NCBI RefSeq assembly: GCF_022344005.1
Contig: NZ_CP092194.1
Coordinates: 248,001-312,000, forward strand
Direction of reading: 5' to 3'
DNA: 64,000 bases
From: Deinococcus sp. KNUC1210
Lineage (GTDB): Bacteria > Deinococcota > Deinococci > Deinococcales > Deinococcaceae
The notes beneath the pieces were generated by a model. The model was not told where the DNA came from. It saw nothing but the letters and a program-made list of their open reading frames with translations, and searched no databases. Position numbers and translations under genes: made by a program. Below, piece by piece: positions 16,731-24,418 of the stretch (positions within the stretch are counted from its first letter, which is position 1; every line of letters begins with the position of its first letter).

Positions 16731-17588
16731 CTACTGTGCGCGTGCCCGCGTCACCTGGAACCCGCTGCGTGTCAGGGCCAGGGCGATGGCATCGGCAAAA
16801 TTGGCCTTGGTGGTTACGCTCGACAGGTCGATTCCCAGATGAACGATGGTCTGCGCGATCTGTGGCCGGATGCCGCTGATGATGCACTCGGCCCCCATCA
16901 GGCGGGCCGCCGCCACCGCACGGAGCAGGTGCTGGGCGACCAGGGTATCGACGGTCGGCACACCCGTGATATCGATGATCGCCACCGTCGATTCCGTCTC
17001 CACGATGCGTTCGAGCAGCGATTCCATCACCACCTGGGTGCGCTCGCTGTCGAGTGTGCCGATCAGCGGCAGGGCCACGATGCCCTGCCAGACCTTGACG
17101 ACCGGCGTGGAGAGTTCGAGCAGTTCCTGCCGCTGCCGCAGAATGATGTCTTCACGCGAGCGCTGATACACCTCCAGGGTGTACAGGCCCAGCTGATCGA
17201 GCAGGACGGTGGTGGTCCACAGATCGTCCTGAAGCTGCTCGGGTGAACTGGACAGCGCCGTGAACAGTCGGTTGAAGAGCGGCTGCTTGAGCGACAGAAC
17301 GAAGGTGGCGACCTCGCCGGAGGTAAATCCCTGGGAAGCGCGGGTCTTCGAGAGGCCCGCGAGAACGGCTTTGACGTCTTCCCAGGCCGGGCCATCGGTG
17401 GTCAGGGCCGCGCCTGCTCCCAGGGCCTGCACGAACGCTGTCAGAAACGCCTGGGAATCTCTGCGGAGATCGACCTCGCTGAGCAGGTCGCGGCGAAGGG
17501 TTCCGGATGCGAGCTGTGCCTTCAGCCAGTCCTGGAGCAGCTGTTCTGCGTCGTTCTGAAGCAGACGCGTGAGATTGGGTATCGACAT
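16731..17588 (-). CDS. rsbR: Stressosome sensor RsbR
   Basis: A 285-residue protein, with an all-helical N-terminal RsbRD-type sensor (about 1-160), the J-helix-like segment RSREDIILRQRQELLELSTP, and a C-terminal STAS domain (about 165-280). The STAS phospho-site block DITGVPTVDTLVAQHLLRAV has Thr at both conserved positions. Start at ATG 17588 with AAGGAG. It is the first gene of a six-gene leftward operon: rsbR, rsbS, rsbT, then two fusions and a receiver-kinase. The spacing to rsbS is 10 bases. A small hairpin (17607-17624) sits just before the ribosome site. Confidence 0.9.
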   Translation of the reverse strand: MSIPNLTRLLQNDAEQLLQDWLKAQLASGTLRRDLLSEVDLRRDSQAFLTAFVQALGAGAALTTDGPAWEDVKAVLAGLSKTRASQGFTSGEVATFVLSLKQPLFNRLFTALSSSPEQLQDDLWTTTVLLDQLGLYTLEVYQRSREDIILRQRQELLELSTPVVKVWQGIVALPLIGTLDSERTQVVMESLLERIVETESTVAIIDITGVPTVDTLVAQHLLRAVAAARLMGAECIISGIRPQIAQTIVHLGIDLSSVTTKANFADAIALALTRSGFQVTRARAQ

Positions 17589-17820
17589 TGGGACTCCTTA
17601 TCAGCTTGCAGCGTCCGCGCTGCAGACTGATGATCTGTCCTAAGGTATATCTTCGGCGCACCCCTCTTTTTCATAGAGGCTAAATGATCAGGCCTCGGCC
17701 GGGTGCCTCTCCGACCGTTTCCAGTGACCGACCGGATGATCAGCGGGAGTACATTCGCAGCAGCAGAGCGCCACGCCATTTTTCTGTTCCAGGTCCCGAG
17801 TCGGTGCAGGACCGTGCCGC

Positions 17821-18849
17821 TCAGTGATGGTCGCCCGGCCTGGGCAGCGTGAAGCTGAAGGTCGCTCCACCCTCTCCCTGACTTTCGGCAGAGACCCGCC
17901 CGCCATGCTTCAGCACGATCCGGCGCACCGTCGCCAGCCCGATTCCGGTGCCGCGAAAGTCGCGTTCGTGATGGAGGCGCTGGAAGATCCCGAACAGTTT
18001 TCTGGCGTATCTGGCATCGAATCCCACGCCGTTGTCCTGCACATGAATCGTCCACTCTGCGGGCTGCTCCTCTGCCCACACCCGGATTTCAGAAAGCTCG
18101 CGCCTGCCAGAGTACTTCACCGCGTTGCTCAGCAGGTTGGTCAGGACCTGCTGAAGGAGCAGCGGATCGCCCTGAACCCTCGGCAGCGGTTCGATGTGCC
18201 ACTGCACCGGCTGCTGCGAAAACTCCGCTGCCACGTCGCGCTGTGCCTGCGCCACCAGGGCGTTCAGGTCGGTCCACTGCACGCTCAGTTCCTGCCGGCC
18301 AGATCGGGACAGGATCAGCATGCCGTCGATCAGCGAGGTCATCCGCACAGCTGCCTGCTTGACGACCTCCAGATGCTGCGCCACCTTGTCGTACTGCCCG
18401 CGTTCCAGCGCCTTCAGCGCCAGTTCCGCAAAGCCCATCACGTGCCTGACGGGTGTGCGCAGGTCGTGGGACGCGCTGTAGGTGAACGCTTCCAGTTCCT
18501 CGTTGGCCGCGTAGAGGTCCTGATTGCTCTGTTCCAGTTCGGTGGTGCGCGTTGCCAGCTCAGCCAGGCCCTGCGCCCGTTCCAGCGCGAGACCCAGACT
18601 GGAAATGGTCGTTTCCAGCACCGCCCGGTCTGCCGAATTCCAGTGGCGCTGATCGAACAGACCAATGCCCAGGATGCCCACCGGAACTCCGTGGACATGC
18701 AGGCGCAGCGACGCGGCGGCATGGACGTGCCGGATGATCTCGGCGGGGGTATCGGCTCCCTGCGCGTAGTGATCCTGATAGAGCGGCGTGCCTGTCGTCC
18801 AGGGCAGGGACAGCGTGGGAGCCTCGAAGGGAAGACCTTCCTCATCCAC
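17821..18849 (-). CDS. Histidine kinase (C-terminal part of a frameshift-split GAF kinase)
   Basis: The frame from 18849 gives 342 residues: part of a GAF domain (LRLHVHGVPVGILGIGLFDQ), a linker, HisKA with SASHDLRTPVRHVMGF, and HATPase with NLLSNAVKYS, DNGVGFD and GTGIGLATVRR. Homologous reading continues upstream past the ATG: SPGYSLYWERADDRWQLKSQ joins the end of the preceding GAF gene when one base is restored near 18945. The two pieces are therefore best read as one gene of about 1098 residues. As a free 342-residue kinase it would lack most of its sensor. It sits just upstream of the stressosome operon, 233 bases from rsbR. Confidence 0.8.
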   Translation of the reverse strand: MDEEGLPFEAPTLSLPWTTGTPLYQDHYAQGADTPAEIIRHVHAAASLRLHVHGVPVGILGIGLFDQRHWNSADRAVLETTISSLGLALERAQGLAELATRTTELEQSNQDLYAANEELEAFTYSASHDLRTPVRHVMGFAELALKALERGQYDKVAQHLEVVKQAAVRMTSLIDGMLILSRSGRQELSVQWTDLNALVAQAQRDVAAEFSQQPVQWHIEPLPRVQGDPLLLQQVLTNLLSNAVKYSGRRELSEIRVWAEEQPAEWTIHVQDNGVGFDARYARKLFGIFQRLHHERDFRGTGIGLATVRRIVLKHGGRVSAESQGEGGATFSFTLPRPGDHH

Positions 18850-18893
18850 CAGGCGCTGAAGAGCCGGATGCCCGAGATCGCCGACCTGAGACT

Positions 18894-21116
18894 TCAGCTG
18901 CCAGCGGTCGTCTGCTCGTTCCCAGTACAGCGAATAGCCCGGCGACAGCAGAGAAGAACGAGTTCCTGTGCCCGCTGGATCAGGGCGTAGCGGTCCGTTT
19001 CGTTGGCGATGTCGCGGGTCAGCCGGGCGAACGCCTCCAGCGCCTGATTCCGGCTCTCGACCACGGCCTTCTGAAGCTGCAGCTGGCGGGCGTGTTCGGT
19101 GCGTTCCAGCGCCAGTCCCAGGCTTCTGCCCAGCGCCCGGATGATTCCCTGCTCGCGCATGGTCCAGTGCGTGCCGGTGTGCTTCCCGACGGCGAACAGC
19201 GCATGTGCCTGCCCGTCCACGATCAGCGGAACGAACGCTGCCGCACCGTTCAGGGCTGCGTGTGCAGACTGGCCCGCGTGTGCGTCACCACGGTTGGCGA
19301 ACACGGCGGTACCGGTCTGGATTGCCTGTGCGAAATGGGTGCTGTCGGCGGGTACGCCCAGCCGCAGCTGCTCTGCCCGTTCCGGCGGAATGTCGTCCGA
19401 CCACACCGCTCCTGTCCACACCTGAGCTTCCAGCTGGTAATACACGACCCCGACCTCTGGCAGCTGCGCCTGCATGACCTGGATGGCCTGGCGGGCCAGT
19501 GTCAGCACGTCCGTCTCGGAGCCGACAGCCTCGGTAAAGGCCACGAACGCTTCCTGTGCCCGTGCGCCCTCCTCGATCTGCCGGGTGCGCTTTTCGAGCT
19601 GAGCCGACAGGTCTGCCCGTTCGAGTGCCAGCGTCAGGCTGCGTCCGACGGCCCGCACGCTGGCCCGCTCGCGCTCTGTCCAGGCCCGCGCATGCACGGT
19701 GCCCAGCGTGAAGAGCCGTGGCCTCTCCCCTGTCGCGATGTGCAGCAGTGCCACGGCTCCGTACACGGTGGCGCTCGAAACATGGTTTTCCTCGGCCTTC
19801 CAACCGTCCACAAACACGGCGGCATCCGACTGGGCTGCCTCCAGAAAGTTTGGAGCGTCCTGAGGAATACCGGCCTGAATGTCGCGGACCACCTCGGGAG
19901 GCACGTCGTCGGTCCATACGCGGGCCTTCCACAGCCCGTCCTCCAGCTCGTAATAGGCCACGCTCACCTGCTCCAGGGTGGCTCTCAGCACGGTGCTGGC
20001 CTGCTGGATCAGGGCGAGCGTGTCGGTGTTCGTTCCCGCCGCTTCGGCAAACGTGACGAAGGCGTCCAGCCCGGCCCGCTCCTCCTGAAGCTGCTGGGTC
20101 TGAATCGCCCGTTCCAGCGCCAGCCCGAGTGTGCGGCCCACTGCGCGGAGAATGGCCTGCTCCTGATCTGACCAGCTCGCCTTGTTTTTGGCCCCGACCG
20201 ACAGCAGCCTGGGAAACGACGCTTCGGGCAGATACGGATAGGACGCCAGTGCGCCGTACCTGGGTTCTGCCGGAAAGCCCGCCTCGACCGGTTGCCAGCC
20301 CGACACGAAGATGGGCTGCCGGGCGCGGACGGCATTCGCGAAGCGCGGTGTATTCTCCGGGAATCCGGCATGAATCAGCTGGAGATGCTCGGGGCTGAGA
20401 TCGTCCGACAGCGCCCGGGCACGCCAGATTCCCTGATGCAGTTCGTAGTAGGCCACGCTCACGTCGCCAATCGTCGCCCGCAGCACCTCGGCGGCGCGGC
20501 TGACCAGCACGGTAAATTCGGTGGTGTCTGCCGCCGCCTCGGTGAAGCGGATGAAGGCGTTCAGCGCGCCGTCTGCCAGAATCTGCTGACGGCGCTGCAT
20601 CAGGAGTCTGGCGCGCCCGAGAGCCACGCTGCACTGAGCCGCCACGGTCTGCAGGAACCGCTGTTCGGCAGGCGTGAATTCGTGCGCGTGATCGAATTCG
20701 ATCACGATGCTGCCCAGCGGCTGGCCGTCCAGAACCATCGGCACGACGGCACAGGCGACAGGTACCGCCGCGCCTGCCAGAGCGGGAACGGCGGCGACCA
20801 GTTCTCCCGGATGGCCGAAGTACAGCGGCTGACGCCGTGCCAGCGCGTCGCCGACAAAGCCACTGCGGTCAGGGGCACCGTCCGGCCAGACGCCCGGTGC
20901 CCGAGAGCCCTGCGTGCACGCGACCACCAGCGTGCCGTCTGCCGCACCGAGCAGCACGGTGCCTGCACTGGCCTGGACCGCACGGACCGCCGATTCCAGC
21001 ACGGTTTGCAGAACGTCTTCCTGCCCGGGGGTGGCCGCCAGCGTCTGCATCATCTGCTGGAGCTGTTCACTGAGCGCCAGCGTGGCGGGCGTTCCCAGGG
21101 CCGACGATTCGGACAT
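18894..21116 (-). CDS. Multi-GAF sensor (N-terminal part of a frameshift-split histidine kinase)
   Basis: 740 residues with four GAF domains (roughly 35-170, 190-335, 350-500, 515-660) and the beginning of a fifth. Domains two to four repeat the same outline: a stretch ending in VSVAYYELxxGxW, then a W-D-D block such as LWKARVWTDDVPPEV, and a conserved closing VGRSLxLALERA. Such tandem GAFs usually sense small molecules or light/redox cofactors; no bilin-binding Cys is evident. The frame ends in CCRRAIRCTGNEQTTAGS, unlike the family; restoring one base near 18945 continues into the fifth GAF and kinase. There is no membrane segment. Confidence 0.8.
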   Translation of the reverse strand: MSESSALGTPATLALSEQLQQMMQTLAATPGQEDVLQTVLESAVRAVQASAGTVLLGAADGTLVVACTQGSRAPGVWPDGAPDRSGFVGDALARRQPLYFGHPGELVAAVPALAGAAVPVACAVVPMVLDGQPLGSIVIEFDHAHEFTPAEQRFLQTVAAQCSVALGRARLLMQRRQQILADGALNAFIRFTEAAADTTEFTVLVSRAAEVLRATIGDVSVAYYELHQGIWRARALSDDLSPEHLQLIHAGFPENTPRFANAVRARQPIFVSGWQPVEAGFPAEPRYGALASYPYLPEASFPRLLSVGAKNKASWSDQEQAILRAVGRTLGLALERAIQTQQLQEERAGLDAFVTFAEAAGTNTDTLALIQQASTVLRATLEQVSVAYYELEDGLWKARVWTDDVPPEVVRDIQAGIPQDAPNFLEAAQSDAAVFVDGWKAEENHVSSATVYGAVALLHIATGERPRLFTLGTVHARAWTERERASVRAVGRSLTLALERADLSAQLEKRTRQIEEGARAQEAFVAFTEAVGSETDVLTLARQAIQVMQAQLPEVGVVYYQLEAQVWTGAVWSDDIPPERAEQLRLGVPADSTHFAQAIQTGTAVFANRGDAHAGQSAHAALNGAAAFVPLIVDGQAHALFAVGKHTGTHWTMREQGIIRALGRSLGLALERTEHARQLQLQKAVVESRNQALEAFARLTRDIANETDRYALIQRAQELVLLCCRRAIRCTGNEQTTAGS

Positions 21117-21298
21117 ACCTCAGGATACTGTTCTGGCGTCCGGGCACGCCGCAACCGGCAGTTGTTCTGCTCAGGCTGCAGATGTCGTCCACGGCGTCGA
21201 TGGCCGTCAGGCTTTCCCAGCAGTCCGAAACCAGATCGCCCTGTCAGCCCAAGACGCGAACTGCGCTTGATAGAGTGGGAACCGTGAACTAGGTTCAT

Positions 21299-21310
21299 TT
21301 GAACGTTCAA
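21299..21310. promoter_or_regulatory. LacI-type operator upstream of its own regulator gene
   Basis: A perfect 12-base palindrome, TTGAACGTTCAA, 28 bases before the regulator's start. The longer context TCATTTGAACGTTC is repeated upstream of the alpha-galactosidase gene at 22835-22848. A CpG-centred palindrome is the normal form of a LacI/GalR operator. Confidence 0.7.
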
Positions 21311-21338
21311 GTACAGTCAGGTTGTCCGCCGAGGTTCT

Positions 21339-22367
21339 ATGACACGTACCACTCTCCGAGATGTCGCTCTTCATGCCGGTGTGTCTCATCAGACGGTGTC
21401 CAATGTTCTGAATGACCATCCCTCGATCCGCCCACAGACCCGGGAACGGGTCCTGCGGGCCATTGAAGCGCTGGACTACCATCCGAACATCGCGGCCAAG
21501 GCGCTGCGAGAATCGCGCGTCACGACCATCTGCTGCGGCTTTTACGATCACTCGCCCGAAAACATCGCCGATCCTTACCGCAACCTCGTTCAGTCGGCCT
21601 TTATGGCAGAAGCGACTGCGCAGGGCTATGACACGACGACGGCGTTCCTGAACAGTGACGTTCCCCGTACCTTCGATGCGTTCCGCGCCTCCTTCCTGCA
21701 GCAGCGTTTTGCCGGTGTCGTGCTGGTCGGCACTTCGGTCACACCGGAACGACTCGATCTGTTCAGTCGGTGGAACATGCCCACGGTGCTGCTCGATCAC
21801 ACCGAGCCCAGCCCCGTGCTGCCCGTCGTGACTGCCGATTACCGCAGCGGGATGGAACAGCTCGTGACCCAGCTCGCGTTACGCGGACACCAGCATCTCG
21901 CCCTGATCATTCCGCCCGGAGACCGAGGCGGCAGCGCTGTCGCCCGCCGGGAGGGATTTCTGGCGGCGGCCCACAGGCACGGGCTCCAGACCACCACCGA
22001 GCCTGGCAACTGGAGTTCGGAATCCGGCGAAACAGCCTTTTCGCGTCTCTGGAGCCGGACGCCACGGCCCGACGCGGTCCTCTGCGCCAATGACAGAATG
22101 GCCGCCGGTGCCCTGTACGCGGCCCGGACGATGGGTGTGCGTGTACCGGCGGACGTCAGGATTACCGGCTTCGACGACTTCGAATTTGCCCGCTACACCG
22201 CGCCGAGCCTCACCACCATTCACGTTCCGCTGGCCGAGATGGCGCGGGCAGCCGTCAAGCTGCTGCTGGCCGAAATCGAGTACACCCGCTCCGGCCAGCC
22301 CAGAGGCGAGCCTGTCTTTCTGAAGATGCCGGTCACGCTGATCGAACGCGAATCTGCCGCCTGCTAG
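21339..22367 (+). CDS. LacI/GalR-family transcriptional regulator
   Basis: A 342-residue regulator. TTLRDVALHAGVSHQTVSNVLN is the helix-turn-helix and HPNIAAKALRESR the hinge helix; residues 60-340 are a periplasmic-binding-protein-like sugar sensor (DAVLCANDRMAAGAL, ITGFDDFEFARYTAPSLTTIHVP). It probably binds a galactoside and controls itself and the GH4 gene downstream, since both have the same palindrome. Between the two lie only remnants of a transporter gene, so uptake of its sugar must now depend on other genes. Confidence 0.9.
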   Translation: MTRTTLRDVALHAGVSHQTVSNVLNDHPSIRPQTRERVLRAIEALDYHPNIAAKALRESRVTTICCGFYDHSPENIADPYRNLVQSAFMAEATAQGYDTTTAFLNSDVPRTFDAFRASFLQQRFAGVVLVGTSVTPERLDLFSRWNMPTVLLDHTEPSPVLPVVTADYRSGMEQLVTQLALRGHQHLALIIPPGDRGGSAVARREGFLAAAHRHGLQTTTEPGNWSSESGETAFSRLWSRTPRPDAVLCANDRMAAGALYAARTMGVRVPADVRITGFDDFEFARYTAPSLTTIHVPLAEMARAAVKLLLAEIEYTRSGQPRGEPVFLKMPVTLIERESAAC

Positions 22368-22480
22368 CGCGGTTAGCAAGGAGATGCGCGTTTCCTGTAT
22401 CTGGCAATCGTCGCTCTCCGCGCCCACAGGTTCGACGGAGGTTTGTCGATCAAAGTAAGCATCGCCCGCTTCCAAAGGGC

Positions 22481-22783
22481 GTGAAGGGCAAGCGCATGAG
22501 GATGTGTAACGGGTTGGCCGGCAGCATCTGGAAGGGCAGCAAGCAGCAGGACGCCGCCTGGAGCTGGGTCAAGTATCTAGCAAGCCCGGCCTGTCAGAAC
22601 GTGATCGGGCAGAGCGGGGCGGTCTTCCCTGCCATTCCGGCCGCTGCCACGCTGTCGCTGGCAGCCCACAAGGCCAAGGGCGTGGACGCGACCAGCTTCA
22701 TTAACCAGGCCAACGCGCCCGGCGGCACCTTCTCCGTTCCGATCAGTGACCACACCGCCTAGGTCAACGCGCTCTTTCAATAA
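22481..22783 (+). pseudogene. C-terminal remnant of a sugar ABC transporter solute-binding protein
   Basis: About 100 residues match the end of a family 1 extracellular sugar-binding protein: NGLAGSIWKGSKQQDAAWSW, VKYLASPACQNVIGQSGAVFP and ATSFINQANAPGGTF. A TAG at 22760 interrupts DHTA-VNALFQ, where CAG would be expected; the old stop TAA is at 22781. The N-terminal three quarters and both permease genes are gone. It was evidently part of a sugar uptake operon between the regulator and the alpha-galactosidase. Confidence 0.75.
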
Positions 22784-22838
22784 ACTGCCAATGGCTGGAA
22801 GCGGCGCAATCTGCTTCCAGATCTTTTTTTGCTATCAT

Positions 22839-22850
22839 TTGAACGTTCTA
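22839..22850. promoter_or_regulatory. LacI-type operator upstream of the GH4 gene
   Basis: TTGAACGTTCTA, the second copy of the palindrome found before the LacI-type gene, 27 bases before the ATG of the alpha-galactosidase gene. Both copies share TCATTTGAACGTTC. The position, close to the start codon, fits repression. Confidence 0.65.
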
Positions 22851-22877
22851 ATTCACCCTTCTTTCCAGGAGTCTCTG

Positions 22878-24221
22878 ATGACTGCACCCAGAATTGCCAT
22901 GATCGGTGCCGGAAGTACGGTCTTTGCCAAGAACCTGCTCGGCGACATCCTCAGCCTTCCGGCGCTGAGCGGCGCAGATCTTCGTCTGTTCGATATCGAT
23001 CAGGCTCGTCTCGATGTCACCCATCAGGTGGCGGGCCGGGTCGCGGCGAGTGTCGGAGCCAGACCCACTGTAATGGCCACCACCGACCGCGAACGTGCCC
23101 TAGACGGCGCGGATTTCGTCATCAACATGATTCAGGTGGGTGGCTACCGACCTGCCACCGTGACCGATTTCGAGGTGCCCAAGAGCTACGGGCTGCGGCA
23201 GACGATTGCCGACACGCTGGGGATCGGCGGCATCATGCGGGCGCTGCGTACCGTTCCTGTCCTGCTCGACATGAGCCGTGACATGGAACGGCTCTGCCCC
23301 GATACCCTGCATCTCAATTACGTCAATCCGATGGCGATGAATATCTGGGGTCTGGCACGGCAGACGAAGATCAAGACGGTGGGCCTGTGCCACAGCGTGC
23401 AGCACACTGCCGGCGAACTGGCCGCCGACCTCGGTCTCCCGGTTTCGGAAATCGACTTTCTGTGTGCGGGCATCAACCACATGGCGTTCTATCTCAAGTT
23501 CGAGCACCGAGGCGAGGACCTGTATCCCCGTCTCAAAGCGCTCGCAGAGTCCGGGCAGGTGCCTGAAAGCAACCGGGTACGGTACGAGATGCTGCGCCGA
23601 CTGGGGTACTTCGTGACCGAATCGAGCGAACATTTCAGCGAATACGTTCCGTATTTCATCAAGCGCGGGCGGGAAGACCTGATCGAGCGCTTCAACATTC
23701 CGCTGGACGAGTATCCGCGCCGCTGTGAGTCGCAGATTGGCGGCTGGGAAACGCTGCGGCAGACGCTGGCAGATCCGGCGGCGGCAATCGAAGTTCACCG
23801 CAGCGTGGAGTACGGCTCCCTGATCATCGACAGCATGGTGACGGGAACGCCGCGTGTCATCTACGGCAATGTCATGAACAGCCCGGCCCTCGGCAGCGGA
23901 AAACTGATCGGCAATCTGCCTGAAGAATGCTGCGTGGAAGTGCCGTGTCTGGTGGATCGCCAGGGCATTCAGCCAACCCGAATCGGGCAACTGCCGCCGC
24001 AACTCGCAGCCCTGATGCAGACCAATATTAATGTGCAGGCCCTGACGGTGGAAGCGCTGGTGACAGGAAACCGTGAGCATATCTATCACGCGGCGATGTT
24101 CGATCCGCATACTGCTGCCGAACTCGATCTGGATCAGATCTGGTCACTGGTCGACGACCTGCTCAAGCAGCATGACGACTGGCTGCCCGCTTCGCTCCGG
24201 AGCCTCCAGGCAGCCGACTGA
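22878..24221 (+). CDS. melA: Family 4 glycoside hydrolase, alpha-galactosidase type
   Basis: A 447-residue NAD- and Mn-dependent glycosidase. I chose ATG 22878 (CAGGAG site) because the protein then opens directly with the Rossmann strand PRIAMIGAGSTVFAKNLLGD. GLCHSVQHTAGEL carries the metal-binding Cys-His of MelA-type enzymes, and CAGINHMAFYLKFEHRG the second metal ligand region. FVTESSEHFSEYVPYFIK is typical of alpha-galactosidase rather than phospho-glucosidase members. GH4 enzymes cleave glycosides by an oxidation-elimination route in the cytoplasm, e.g. melibiose or raffinose fragments. It is followed by a terminator and preceded by a LacI-type operator. Confidence 0.9.
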   Translation: MTAPRIAMIGAGSTVFAKNLLGDILSLPALSGADLRLFDIDQARLDVTHQVAGRVAASVGARPTVMATTDRERALDGADFVINMIQVGGYRPATVTDFEVPKSYGLRQTIADTLGIGGIMRALRTVPVLLDMSRDMERLCPDTLHLNYVNPMAMNIWGLARQTKIKTVGLCHSVQHTAGELAADLGLPVSEIDFLCAGINHMAFYLKFEHRGEDLYPRLKALAESGQVPESNRVRYEMLRRLGYFVTESSEHFSEYVPYFIKRGREDLIERFNIPLDEYPRRCESQIGGWETLRQTLADPAAAIEVHRSVEYGSLIIDSMVTGTPRVIYGNVMNSPALGSGKLIGNLPEECCVEVPCLVDRQGIQPTRIGQLPPQLAALMQTNINVQALTVEALVTGNREHIYHAAMFDPHTAAELDLDQIWSLVDDLLKQHDDWLPASLRSLQAAD

Positions 24222-24253
24222 ACACAGCAGGACGCCCTGACTGCAGTTACAAA

Positions 24254-24287
24254 GGAGCCCGAACCGCTGAGCGAGGTTCGGGGCTCC
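24254..24287 (+). terminator. Rho-independent-like terminator after melA
   Basis: GGAGCCCGAACC pairs with GGTTCGGGGCTCC (one bulged G) around a short loop, 33 bases past the melA stop. The following CTTCGTCGTTT is only weakly T-rich. Confidence 0.6.
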
Positions 24288-24334
24288 CTTCGTCGTTTGA
24301 TCTTCATCTGTTGCTGAACGGCAGGTCAGCCATT

Positions 24335-24353
24335 CACTTTCACACTGAAAGTG
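24335..24353. repeat. Candidate ParB site (parS-like), upstream copy
   Basis: CACTTTCACACTGAAAGTG: 8-base arms CACTTTCA/TGAAAGTG around CAC, 65 bases before the parA start. The site at 26714-26732 past parB is its exact reverse complement, and a 17-base core recurs at 26749-26765. Sites on both sides of parAB suggest a centromere or an autoregulatory operator. Confidence 0.6.
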
Positions 24354-24418
24354 CCGAGTCATCTGCAGACCGTTGTGTACAAACTTGACACACCCTTCAG
24401 TTTGAGGCATGGTGAGGC

